Shown here one piece after another: positions 24,103 through 31,925 of a DNA stretch of 64,000 bases (the stretch's first letter is position 1; the number at the start of each line of letters is the position of its first letter). The stretch is from an uncultured Spirochaetales bacterium (lineage in GTDB: Bacteria; Spirochaetota; Spirochaetia; JAFGXN01). Under the pieces are notes generated by a model, which ran no database searches, was not told the DNA's origin, and worked only from the letters and a program-made list of their open reading frames with translations. Both the position numbers and the translations under genes were made by a program. The stretch is from the NCBI GenBank assembly GCA_949289575.1, contig CASEOG010000007.1, positions 82,086 to 146,085 on the forward strand. Direction: 5' to 3'.

Positions 24103-24549
24103 ATGAAAAGAATGTTTTTAATTATAACGGCGGTACTTGTTCTTGCCGGATGCCGGGATGCGGCAGTCGAAGAACTGAAAAAAACACCGGTTGATCCGGC
24201 CGAACCGGAGGTCACTTTCGGCGCTCTGTTCGATACGGTTTTTACCGATGCACAGTGGGTTTCTTCGGTCGACGGGAACGGAACGGAATCGGTTACCGTA
24301 ACGGGACTCTTTGACTGGAAGGAAGGAGCCGGAGCACAGGAGTCGTCGTTCCGCATGGAGAAGAATGCCGAAGGGAAGTGGGCGCCGGTTGCCGTAACCG
24401 CCGGCGGCGAAGAAATGACTTCTTCGTTTACGGTCGGAATTTCTTTTCTGGTTGTCTGCAGCTATTATCAGGAAGTCCGGACGCGGGAATCCGCCGGGAC
24501 GGAGACCCTCTCTCTTTCTCCGGAGACCGGATCCGAAAACATCCGGTAA
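24103..24549 (+). CDS. Small lipoprotein of unknown function
   Basis: A 148-aa secreted lipoprotein: a charged start, a hydrophobic stretch and the lipobox LAGC (Cys17), then a mature domain of about 130 residues that I do not recognise. The mature part has alternating hydrophobic strands (TVFTDAQWVSSV, GTESVTVTGLFDW) suggesting a small beta fold. AAGGAGG lies seven bases before the ATG. The promoter overlaps a perfect palindrome, so expression is probably controlled by a dimeric repressor or activator. It has no co-transcribed neighbour; a diguanylate cyclase gene follows after 175 bases that contain a hairpin with a T-rich tail. Confidence 0.75.
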   Translation: MKRMFLIITAVLVLAGCRDAAVEELKKTPVDPAEPEVTFGALFDTVFTDAQWVSSVDGNGTESVTVTGLFDWKEGAGAQESSFRMEKNAEGKWAPVAVTAGGEEMTSSFTVGISFLVVCSYYQEVRTRESAGTETLSLSPETGSENIR

Positions 24550-24674
24550 CCGCAATCCCCAAATTATCTGCTTTGCCTTAATGTAATACGATCTGTTTTA
24601 GAGAAACGGTTTCCGCCGAATTTTCTTCGCGACGAGACTGACATCGGCTGCGGTGGAAGCAGAAAGAGACGAAA

Positions 24675-24704
24675 GCAGACCCGGACGGGTCTGCGATTCT
24701 TTTT
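24675..24704 (+). terminator. Terminator-like hairpin upstream of the GGDEF gene
   Basis: Perfect 8-bp stem GCAGACCC-GGAC-GGGTCTGC followed by GATTCTTTTT, 20 bases before the ATG of the diguanylate cyclase. It may end the lipoprotein transcript or act as an attenuator; no known riboswitch consensus is recognisable in the preceding 125 bases. Confidence 0.65.
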
Positions 24705-24724
24705 CGATAGGTTGAAGAGGTTTT

Positions 24725-26677
24725 ATGACGGAAAACATTTCGATGAAAAAAATGATTACGGCGCGCTTGCTGAGTGTCACGCTGGTAGCGGTTTTCGTGA
24801 TACTGGTGATAAATACGGCAATGCAGATTAATAATATCAGGTGGAATTATATTCGCGGAGCGCGGCTGAAAACAGATCAGCTCGAGGAAATGCTTGCGAC
24901 GAACGATGCCAATTTGTCGGTGTTGAAAGAGTTGCAGAGAGAAGCGGGGATTGACAGAGCCAAAGCGGCAGCCTATATTGTTCAGCATAATCCCCGGATT
25001 GTCGACAATCTTCCGGAAATGGAAAAGGTCGCCTCGCTTTTGCAGGTTGACGAACTTCACATTATCAACGACAGGGGAGAAATTTATTCCGGAACGATGC
25101 CTCAATATTACGGCCTCAGTTTCGATTCGGGAGAGCAGATACGGTTTTTTCAGCCGCTTTTGAATGACCGCTCTCTTGTCCTTTCTCAGGATATTGTTCC
25201 GAATACCGCCGAGAACAAACTGATGCAGTATTCCGGAGTCTGGCAGGAAGACGGGAAAAACATCATCCAGGTCGGAATCGAACCCCGGAAGATTCTGGCA
25301 CATCAGAAACTGATGGAGTTGCCGTACCTTTTTTCCATTTTGTCCTATAACGAAGGGGAAATTCAGCTGGCGGTCGATAAAGCCACCGGGCTGATTGCCG
25401 GATGCACCGATACCGACCTGACCGGGAAACCGGCCGTCGAAGTCGGATTTCGGACTGTCGAAAAGATGTCCGACGACGGGGGTTTTTCGGCAAAAATAAA
25501 AGGAAAGAGATATTTTTGTTATTTCGAGGATACGGGAGATCTGCTGCTCGGTGTCGTGACGGACAAAAAAATTCTCTATGAGGATTTATATTCCCATATT
25601 CCTGTGGTGGCGGTTTATCTGCTGTTTATCATGCTGGTACTGCTGTATGCCGTTTATTTCTTTATCGACAGATATATCCTTCGCGGAATCAATGAAGTTA
25701 TCGAAAATCTTTCTCTGATTGCTGCCGGAAATCTCGACCTGATTGTCGACGTCGTCAGTCTTCCGGAATTGAAGAAGCTCGGTGATCATATCAATTCCAT
25801 GGTTCATTCTCTTTTAAACAATACGGATAAACTGTCGAAGATTTTCGATATGGCCAATGTGATGATCGGGGTATACGAGTACAACAGCGATATGAAACGG
25901 GTTCGGGCGACCAGAAAAGTTCAGACACTGCTGATGCTGGATGATCGGGCTTTTGCGGAAATCACAGCCGATAAAAAGCGATTTCTCGAATATATGGACG
26001 GAATTTTTTCGCAGCCGTATGACAGGGACCGGCATATTTACCGTGTTTCGACCAATCCGGTCAGTTATCTCGAAATCATGCCTTTTGCGGATGAGAGAAA
26101 CACGGTCTGTATCGTTTCCGATGTGACCGAAAGAATTCTGGAGAAACAGAAAATCGAACACGACCGTGATTATGATGTACTGACGGGACTGCTGAACAGA
26201 AGAGGGTTTGCCAATGCCGTCGAAAAACTGAAAGAAAACGGTTCGGCGACAAAAAATATCACCGTCCTGTTTGTCGATATGGATGATCTCAAAAGAATAA
26301 ACGACACTTACGGGCATGCCAACGGCGACATTGCGATTAAAGTTGCCGCGCAGATGCTTGACGGCGGACATACAGACCACCGGATTACGGCCCGAATCGG
26401 CGGGGACGAATTTATTGTTCTGCTTTACGGTTACGAGCCCCCGGAAGCGGAAGAAATTATCCGTTCCGTTTACCGGAGACTGCAGAATACCACGGCCACT
26501 CTGACCGACGGGACCGTGATTCCCGTCGGTCTGTCGGGCGGTTACGCCTCCCATTCCGGAGACGGGTTTGATTGCGATGCTTTGACGAAGGCAGCCGATG
26601 CGGCTTTATATGAAGCCAAACAGGGCGGCAAAGGAATTTTTAAGGCATACGAAAAATCACCGGAAAAACTTTTGTAA
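24725..26677 (+). CDS. Membrane-bound diguanylate cyclase with extracytoplasmic sensor
   Basis: A 650-aa inner-membrane signalling protein. TM1 is at about residues 13-34, an extracytoplasmic sensor domain follows (about 35-285), then TM2 (about 290-315), a HAMP-like linker (ENLSLIAAGNLDLIVD), a PAS-like region (about 370-475) and a C-terminal GGDEF domain. The active-site signature RIGGDEFIVLLYG is intact (about residue 559), as is the upstream VLFVDMDDLKRINDTYGH. The allosteric RxxD inhibitory site expected five residues before GGDEF is absent (TDHR there). It should make cyclic di-GMP in response to an unknown extracellular signal. GAGG precedes the ATG at 24725. Confidence 0.92.
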   Translation: MTENISMKKMITARLLSVTLVAVFVILVINTAMQINNIRWNYIRGARLKTDQLEEMLATNDANLSVLKELQREAGIDRAKAAAYIVQHNPRIVDNLPEMEKVASLLQVDELHIINDRGEIYSGTMPQYYGLSFDSGEQIRFFQPLLNDRSLVLSQDIVPNTAENKLMQYSGVWQEDGKNIIQVGIEPRKILAHQKLMELPYLFSILSYNEGEIQLAVDKATGLIAGCTDTDLTGKPAVEVGFRTVEKMSDDGGFSAKIKGKRYFCYFEDTGDLLLGVVTDKKILYEDLYSHIPVVAVYLLFIMLVLLYAVYFFIDRYILRGINEVIENLSLIAAGNLDLIVDVVSLPELKKLGDHINSMVHSLLNNTDKLSKIFDMANVMIGVYEYNSDMKRVRATRKVQTLLMLDDRAFAEITADKKRFLEYMDGIFSQPYDRDRHIYRVSTNPVSYLEIMPFADERNTVCIVSDVTERILEKQKIEHDRDYDVLTGLLNRRGFANAVEKLKENGSATKNITVLFVDMDDLKRINDTYGHANGDIAIKVAAQMLDGGHTDHRITARIGGDEFIVLLYGYEPPEAEEIIRSVYRRLQNTTATLTDGTVIPVGLSGGYASHSGDGFDCDALTKAADAALYEAKQGGKGIFKAYEKSPEKLL

Positions 26678-26697
26678 AACCGGTTCGGTATTTTCGT

Positions 26698-26725
26698 AAA
26701 AAAGCCCCCGCAAGGGGGCTTTTTT
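26698..26725. terminator. Bidirectional intrinsic terminator
   Basis: AAAAAAGCCCCC-GCAA-GGGGGCTTTTTT between the convergent GGDEF and M16 genes; works on both strands. Confidence 0.95.
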
Positions 26726-26739
26726 GTATTGTGTTTCCG

Positions 26740-29631
26740 TCAGTCGGATGAACCGGTATCTGTTTCCGGTTTCAATATGAAGATTTTCATTTTGTCCGGC
26801 TGCAGCCACCGTGCCGCCGCCGCTTTCACACGGTCGGGAGTGACGGCCGTTAATGCGTCTTCTCTGCCGGCGATATCCTCAATTGAAGCAATGCCGCGGG
26901 CATAAAGAGTGATTTGATCCCGCCAGTAGCTGTTGGTCTGCCGGGCGGCTTTGAGATTGTTCTTTTCGATTTCGATGTGATTTTTCAGATAATCGGGATT
27001 CAATTCTCCCTCGGACAGAGTCTTCAATTCCGACCGGGTCTGTTCCAGCAGTTCTTCGACCCGCTGCGGATCGCAAAAGAAAGCGGCCGCCGTGAGAGAC
27101 TGTTCGAACGGGAGACGGGAGAGATAGGCGTATCCCTGTGTGGCGTAAGCCCCGGAAGATTCTTCCCGGATTTTGTCGCGCAAAGTCATGTCGATAATCG
27201 AACCGAGAGCAACAGCGTCCCCGGCCGCTTCGACGGAATAGGGCTCGTCATTCACAAACAAAATTTGCACAATCGATTTCGGCTCGCTGCCTTTCAGCAC
27301 CGTATCGGCCATGGCTTCCGACGGAATCGGAGAGTAAACAGACAGATCGTAGCGGAGCGGGGCTCTTTCGAATTCGATTGAGGCCAGATAACGGATCAGA
27401 AACTCTTCCAGGGTTTTTGTTTTGAAGTCGCCCGCAAAAATAAAGGTAAAGCCGCTGCCGCCGAAAAGGCGCCGGTAAAAGGCCAGAGATGTTTCGCTGT
27501 CGGCCCGGCGCAGTTCGTCGGCTGTCGGCGGCAGATAGCGGAAATTGCCGTTGTGGAGCCGTTCGTTGACACGCAGAAAAAATGTTTCGGTCGGGTCGTT
27601 GCTCCGTTTTTCGGCCGCTTCGACAGCCGCTTTTTGAACCAGTCGAAACGACGTTTCGTCCGGATTGGGCTGCATCAGATAGAGATAAATCATTTGAAAC
27701 AGGGTTTCCAAATCTTTGGCTGCCGAATAGCCGCCGAAACCGTGAGTCAGGTTGTCGATGGCGACACTGCAGGAAGCGTTCCGCGTTTCCAGATAGGCCT
27801 TCAGTTCGGCCGAGTTCATCGTGCCCAAACCGCCCCGGTTCAGCCAGTCGGCCGTCAGCAGTGCGGAAGTGTATTCGGCTTTCGACGCCAAAGAGAGCCC
27901 TCCGTTTTGAAAAGCACTCATTTCTACGGAATCTTTTTTGTAATCCGACGGACGGGCCCAGACGGTGATGTCGTTCGAAAGGGTGTACCGGTAGCTGTCG
28001 AGCTCTTTGACAAACTCTTTCTTCGTAATGGTTCCCGGTTTCGGATCGTACGGGAAAAATTCGGTTCCGGCATCGGCGGAAGCGGGCATGAAGGGATCCG
28101 TTTCGTCGAGAAGGCGCGCCAGCAGAGCGGCGGCTTCGGATTCCGGGTAGGGCAGTGCCGGTGCGGAGAGGGCGAAAACGGTGTCGGCATCGGCAAGAAG
28201 GCGGGCGAAAGCCGTATTGAGTTCGTTGAGGGTCACCGAGGGCACAATCCGGCGGATTCGGTCGACGTAAGAGGCGACCGAAACGGTTTTGTGCCCGTTC
28301 AGCCAGTCGTCTTTGTACCAGTTCAGATAGGCGAGCGATTCGTAAGTCGGGATATTGGCTTCTATCGCATCCGCTTCGGTGAAAAGCGTCTGTTTGGCCC
28401 GTTCCAGTTTCGCCTTATCGCACAGTCCGGAGCGGAATCCTTTGACAACGGCAAAAAATTGACCGATTGCTTTTTCGATATTTTTTTCCGGCAGCTTCAT
28501 TTCCGCGCCGAAAACGGAAAGGGTCCGCACAAAAGAGCTGTCGTAAGCCGAAAAGGAAATCAGATCGCTTTCGCCCGACAGAATCAGGTCGTTGACGGTC
28601 TGCGACAGAACGGTCGAAGCCAGCCGGCGGATTAAGTTTTGACGGTAGTCTTCTTCGTCAATCAGCGGCTGCGGTTCGTATTTGTGCCACATTGTGAAAG
28701 CGGCCGCCGTCAGTTCCGGATCGGCAAACGCGGTGATGCGCCGTTGCCCGTCAAACGGTACCGTCAAATCGGGGTGCGGCAGTGCCGGGGCTTCGCCGGC
28801 AGCCGCCGGGGTTGCCGGTGCGGCGGCTTCGTTTGCGGCGGAGGCAACCGCGGCACGGTCGGCGGCCGCCGTTTCGGTCAGCGGCGGCTGTGCGCCTTGA
28901 GCGGCGGCGGACTGCGGCGCAAACGACTGCAGGCGGGCAACGACCGCCGCTTCGTCGATATCGCCGACGACAAAAACCGCCATGTTTTCCGGCCGGTACC
29001 AGCTGCGGTAAAAATCGACAAGCCGTTGCCGCGGGGCGGTTTTGATGACCGCCTCCGTTCCGATCGGCTCCCGTACCGCGTAAAGGGAATCGCCGAAAAG
29101 AGCGGCCGTCATTTTCCGGAAAGAACGGTAGGAAGCCGTATTGCGCAGACGCTTTTCCTCCGCAATGATGCCCCGTTCTTTTTCAATCTGATCTTCTGCC
29201 AGAGTGACGGAAAAGGCCCACTCCTGAAGAATATTGATTGCTTCATTCTGCAGTTCCGGTTTGTCTGTCGGAACTTCCAGCTCGTAAACGGTTTCGTTGT
29301 AAGAAGTATAAGCGTTCAATTCCGGACCGAAAGCGACTCCCATCGATTCGAGAAAAGCGACCAGTTCTTTCCCTTCGTAACTTTGCGTGCCGTTGAAAGC
29401 CATGTGCTCGATAAAATGGGCCAGACCGCGCTGATCTTCCGCTTCATTGCAGCTGCCGGCCCGAATTGCCAGCTGCAGGTAGGCTTTCTGCTTCGGCGTC
29501 CGGTTGGCTTTGACGTAGTATGTGACGCCGGCGTCGTTGGTACCGGTTTGCGGTAAGCCCTGCTCCGTTCCGCAGGAGAAAACGAGTAAAATCATCAGCA
29601 ACAGTGCCGAAAACGAAAAAATCTTTTTCAT
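26740..29631 (-). CDS. M16 family zinc metalloprotease, lipoprotein
   Basis: A 963-aa pitrilysin-type protease exported as a lipoprotein (hydrophobic N-terminus, Cys20 in LVFSCG). The zinc-binding inverse motif HFIEH is at residues 72-76, with the distal Glu expected in the segment ELQNEAINILQEWAF (about 130). Two M16 halves are present; the second lacks a zinc motif, as usual. An Ala/Pro-rich insertion (about residues 235-285) interrupts the first half. The protein should degrade oligopeptides at the cell surface or in the periplasm. AGGAG precedes the ATG at 29631. It is monocistronic, with a strong shared terminator downstream. Confidence 0.93.
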   Translation of the reverse strand: MKKIFSFSALLLMILLVFSCGTEQGLPQTGTNDAGVTYYVKANRTPKQKAYLQLAIRAGSCNEAEDQRGLAHFIEHMAFNGTQSYEGKELVAFLESMGVAFGPELNAYTSYNETVYELEVPTDKPELQNEAINILQEWAFSVTLAEDQIEKERGIIAEEKRLRNTASYRSFRKMTAALFGDSLYAVREPIGTEAVIKTAPRQRLVDFYRSWYRPENMAVFVVGDIDEAAVVARLQSFAPQSAAAQGAQPPLTETAAADRAAVASAANEAAAPATPAAAGEAPALPHPDLTVPFDGQRRITAFADPELTAAAFTMWHKYEPQPLIDEEDYRQNLIRRLASTVLSQTVNDLILSGESDLISFSAYDSSFVRTLSVFGAEMKLPEKNIEKAIGQFFAVVKGFRSGLCDKAKLERAKQTLFTEADAIEANIPTYESLAYLNWYKDDWLNGHKTVSVASYVDRIRRIVPSVTLNELNTAFARLLADADTVFALSAPALPYPESEAAALLARLLDETDPFMPASADAGTEFFPYDPKPGTITKKEFVKELDSYRYTLSNDITVWARPSDYKKDSVEMSAFQNGGLSLASKAEYTSALLTADWLNRGGLGTMNSAELKAYLETRNASCSVAIDNLTHGFGGYSAAKDLETLFQMIYLYLMQPNPDETSFRLVQKAAVEAAEKRSNDPTETFFLRVNERLHNGNFRYLPPTADELRRADSETSLAFYRRLFGGSGFTFIFAGDFKTKTLEEFLIRYLASIEFERAPLRYDLSVYSPIPSEAMADTVLKGSEPKSIVQILFVNDEPYSVEAAGDAVALGSIIDMTLRDKIREESSGAYATQGYAYLSRLPFEQSLTAAAFFCDPQRVEELLEQTRSELKTLSEGELNPDYLKNHIEIEKNNLKAARQTNSYWRDQITLYARGIASIEDIAGREDALTAVTPDRVKAAAARWLQPDKMKIFILKPETDTGSSD

Positions 29632-29660
29632 AAATCTCCTCTCGAAATATTGATGATTTA

Positions 29661-29689
29661 ATTGAAATGAATTTTCCCCGCTCTGTCAA
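29661..29689 (-). promoter_or_regulatory. Promoter of the M16 protease gene
   Basis: Minus strand TTGACA (29684-29689), 17-base spacer, weak -10 TTCAAT (29661-29666). Confidence 0.55.
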
Positions 29690-29700
29690 GACTAAAGAAT

Positions 29701-29729
29701 TTGACACTCCCTCAATTTTATCTTAAAAT
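29701..29729 (+). promoter_or_regulatory. Sigma-70 promoter of the DUF6485-EEP operon
   Basis: TTGACA (29701-29706), 17-base spacer, TAAAAT (29724-29729). The predicted start near 29736 leaves a leader of about 12 bases that contains AAGGAG. Confidence 0.75.
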
Positions 29730-29747
29730 AACCGGTAAGGAGATGTT

Positions 29748-29942
29748 ATGGCGTGCAATCATCATCGGCCGTGCCCCTGTACATACGACTGTCCCCGGCA
29801 CGGAATCTGCTGCGAATGCGTGGCGCATCATCGGGATCATAACGAAGGTCTCCCCGGATGTTTTTTCTCTCCCGAAGCGGAAGCCACCTACGACCGCAGT
29901 CTGGAAATGTTGTGCCGTGACCGCGGTCTGGAATTAAAATAA
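29748..29942 (+). CDS. Cysteine-rich DUF6485 family protein
   Basis: A 64-aa protein with nine cysteines, most in CPCTYDCPRHGICCECVAHH, followed by a single LPGCFF segment. This matches DUF6485, a small family in spirochaetes and clostridia; function is unknown. The spacing suggests a structural metal site (zinc or Fe-S), which is inferred. AAGGAG is well placed. The stop overlaps the next ATG by one base (TAATG), so it is coupled to the EEP-family gene. Confidence 0.82.
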   Translation: MACNHHRPCPCTYDCPRHGICCECVAHHRDHNEGLPGCFFSPEAEATYDRSLEMLCRDRGLELK

Positions 29943-30949
29943 TGCGTTTCGTAACATTAAACGTCTGGTCGGGCTTCAATTATCGGGGAAAGTTTCGTCT
30001 CGGCTATTTCGAATCCAAAGCGGATCGGAGCAGACGGGAAGAAATTCTGATCGAAGGATTAAGGGCACTTGATGCCGACGTCATTTTTCTGAACGAAGTG
30101 AACCCGGTTCCCGCGCAGAGGGATCGGTTGAGACGGGCGTTGAAAATGGATGCGGTCGGACACATCGGCGTTTCCGGGGTGAAAATCGGCCGGATCGGTT
30201 TCCCCGTTAATTTAAGGGAAGCCGATGTGATTCTGGCGCGTCCCGAGTTGGAAATGGTGCCGGTCGGTCGGGTGCATCTGGCCGGTAAAGGTTTTGTGAC
30301 AAATTATGCCTCGTTTCATACCGGCAACCTCACGCAGGCGGTCGCCGTCAGACTCCGAAGCGGTGACGGCCGGCCTTTCGGCGCGGTGGTGACCCACTGG
30401 CTCGCCTGTCCCGAATGGAAAGGCAGTGCGTCGGATCGGACGGCTTTGGCAACGGTCGCATCCCGCCGCGGATTCCGGGCGGCCGATGTGGCGGCGGCCG
30501 AAAACCGGCTGGAAGAAGATATCCGTCTGAAACACCGGGAAGCCTCCCGGCTGCTCACGTTTCTCGAACGGCAGTTTCCGCCGGAAATGCCGGTCGTTAT
30601 CGGCGGCGATTTCAATGCCGGTCCCGATTGGGAGTCGATTCAAATGATTCAAAATGCCGGCTGGACCGATCTGTTTGCCGCTGCCGGAGAAGGCGACGGA
30701 TACACGTGGGATCCGCTGCGGAATGCGAATATTGCGCGCTACTACACCGAAGAATCCGAATTGAAAAAATCCTCTCTTTACGACACCTATCACGACATTG
30801 ACGAACTGAGACCTCGCCGGATCGATTATCTGTGGGCGCGCGGATTCGGACAAATCGAATCGTGCCGTCTCTGTTTTGATGATGTGAGCGAAGACGGTTT
30901 TCCGGCCTCCGATCATTTCGGATTAACGGCCGATTTGTCCGGATTTTAA
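29942..30949 (+). CDS. Endonuclease/exonuclease/phosphatase family protein
   Basis: A 335-aa cytoplasmic EEP-fold metal-dependent phosphodiesterase or phosphatase. Motifs in order: RFVTLNVWSG at the start, metal Glu in VIFLNEVNP (about residue 58), catalytic His/Asp region VTHWLAC, VVIGGDFNAGPDW (about 220), IDYLWARG and the final ASDHFGLTA. Substrate cannot be deduced; members act on DNA, phospholipids or phosphorylated small molecules. The start codon overlaps the stop of the DUF6485 gene. It converges on tcdA with 37 bases between them. Confidence 0.88.
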   Translation: MRFVTLNVWSGFNYRGKFRLGYFESKADRSRREEILIEGLRALDADVIFLNEVNPVPAQRDRLRRALKMDAVGHIGVSGVKIGRIGFPVNLREADVILARPELEMVPVGRVHLAGKGFVTNYASFHTGNLTQAVAVRLRSGDGRPFGAVVTHWLACPEWKGSASDRTALATVASRRGFRAADVAAAENRLEEDIRLKHREASRLLTFLERQFPPEMPVVIGGDFNAGPDWESIQMIQNAGWTDLFAAAGEGDGYTWDPLRNANIARYYTEESELKKSSLYDTYHDIDELRPRRIDYLWARGFGQIESCRLCFDDVSEDGFPASDHFGLTADLSGF

Positions 30950-30986
30950 ACAGCTTTCGATTTTTCGGGCGGTTTCGATGAAGATC

Positions 30987-31712
30987 TTAAAGGCGATTCT
31001 CGACAATACGCATAATCACTTCGTGCGCGAGCCGCAGCCCGAAAATCGCCGGCAGCGTCGACAGACTTCCCAGGGGGCGGCGGCTTCCCGGTTCGTCTGT
31101 CTCCGTCCTGTTCCCGATAGCGGCAACCGGCGGCTGCACGGAATAGACGCAGAAAACGGGAGCGGACACCCCCCGCTGCCGTAACAGAGTTCGCAATTTT
31201 CGTGCCAGCGGGCAGACTTCCGTTTTAAAAAGATTTCCGGTGCGGACGGCATCGGCATCGGTTCGTAAAGCCGCTCCCATCGAAGAGAATACGGGAATCC
31301 CGCGGCGAACGCAGGCTTCAATCAGATCGGCTTTGGCATCAAGCGAATCGATGGCGTCAATCACCGCATCCGGTTTCGGCAATAAAACCCCTTCGGCGGT
31401 CTCTTTCGAAAAAAAGAGAGTGCGGATTTCGGTTTGTGTGCCGGGGGCAATCAGACGCAGCCGCTCGGCGGCAATTTCGGTTTTCGGGCGGCCGAGACTT
31501 TCCGTGGTTGCCAGAATCTGACGGTTGAGGTTGCTCTCTTCGAAACGGTCGAAATCGACCGGTCTTAAACGGCCGATACCGGAACGGGCCAGGGCTTCCA
31601 GCGCAAAACCGCCGACGGCACCGAGTCCGACAACGGCAACAGTCGCCTTTTCGAGACGGGTTTGAGCCTCTTCTCCGAGCAAAAGAAGGGTTCGCGAATG
31701 TCGGTTTTCCAT
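30987..31712 (-). CDS. tcdA: tRNA threonylcarbamoyladenosine dehydratase (TcdA/CsdL, ThiF family)
   Basis: Catalyses ATP-dependent cyclisation of t6A37 to ct6A in tRNAs that read ANN codons. The 241-aa protein has the E1-like Rossmann nucleotide site VVGLGAVGGFALEALARSG, the adenylation arginine/asparagine region ESNLNRQIL, VIDAIDSLDAK, and the TcdA-type KTEVCPLARKLR segment. ATG 31712 lies six bases downstream of a TATAAT box and has no Shine-Dalgarno sequence, so the mRNA is predicted to be leaderless. Transcribed alone, divergent from the GH20 gene. Confidence 0.92.
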   Translation of the reverse strand: MENRHSRTLLLLGEEAQTRLEKATVAVVGLGAVGGFALEALARSGIGRLRPVDFDRFEESNLNRQILATTESLGRPKTEIAAERLRLIAPGTQTEIRTLFFSKETAEGVLLPKPDAVIDAIDSLDAKADLIEACVRRGIPVFSSMGAALRTDADAVRTGNLFKTEVCPLARKLRTLLRQRGVSAPVFCVYSVQPPVAAIGNRTETDEPGSRRPLGSLSTLPAIFGLRLAHEVIMRIVENRL

Positions 31713-31718
31713 ATCCCG

Positions 31719-31746
31719 ATTATATCATAACGGAAAATCTTGACAA
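31719..31746 (-). promoter_or_regulatory. Sigma-70 promoter of tcdA (leaderless type)
   Basis: Minus strand TTGTCA (31741-31746), 16-base spacer, TATAAT (31719-31724); six bases separate the -10 box from the ATG. Confidence 0.75.
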
Positions 31747-31867
31747 GCGGTCGGTCCGGAAGGAGTGCCGATTCCCGCAAACGGCAGAGAAACAGAGAAC
31801 AATGACGGACGTTTTCGGGGGCGGAGCTCCGGTTCGGGAATCTTTCCTTCCGAATAATTAAAAAGAC

Positions 31868-31896
31868 TTTACAAAGCGGAAAAAGTGATTTACACT
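31868..31896 (+). promoter_or_regulatory. Sigma-70 promoter of the GH20 gene
   Basis: TTTACA (31868-31873), 17-base spacer, TACACT (31891-31896); leader of about 23 bases with AGGA. Confidence 0.65.
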
Positions 31897-31925
31897 GAAA
31901 AAAACTGTTTATAGGATGTGTTATT

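Noticed and set aside
24550..24724. Cyclic-di-GMP riboswitch before the GGDEF gene
   Set aside because: The GEMM core sequence is not present; only a terminator-like hairpin can be supported.
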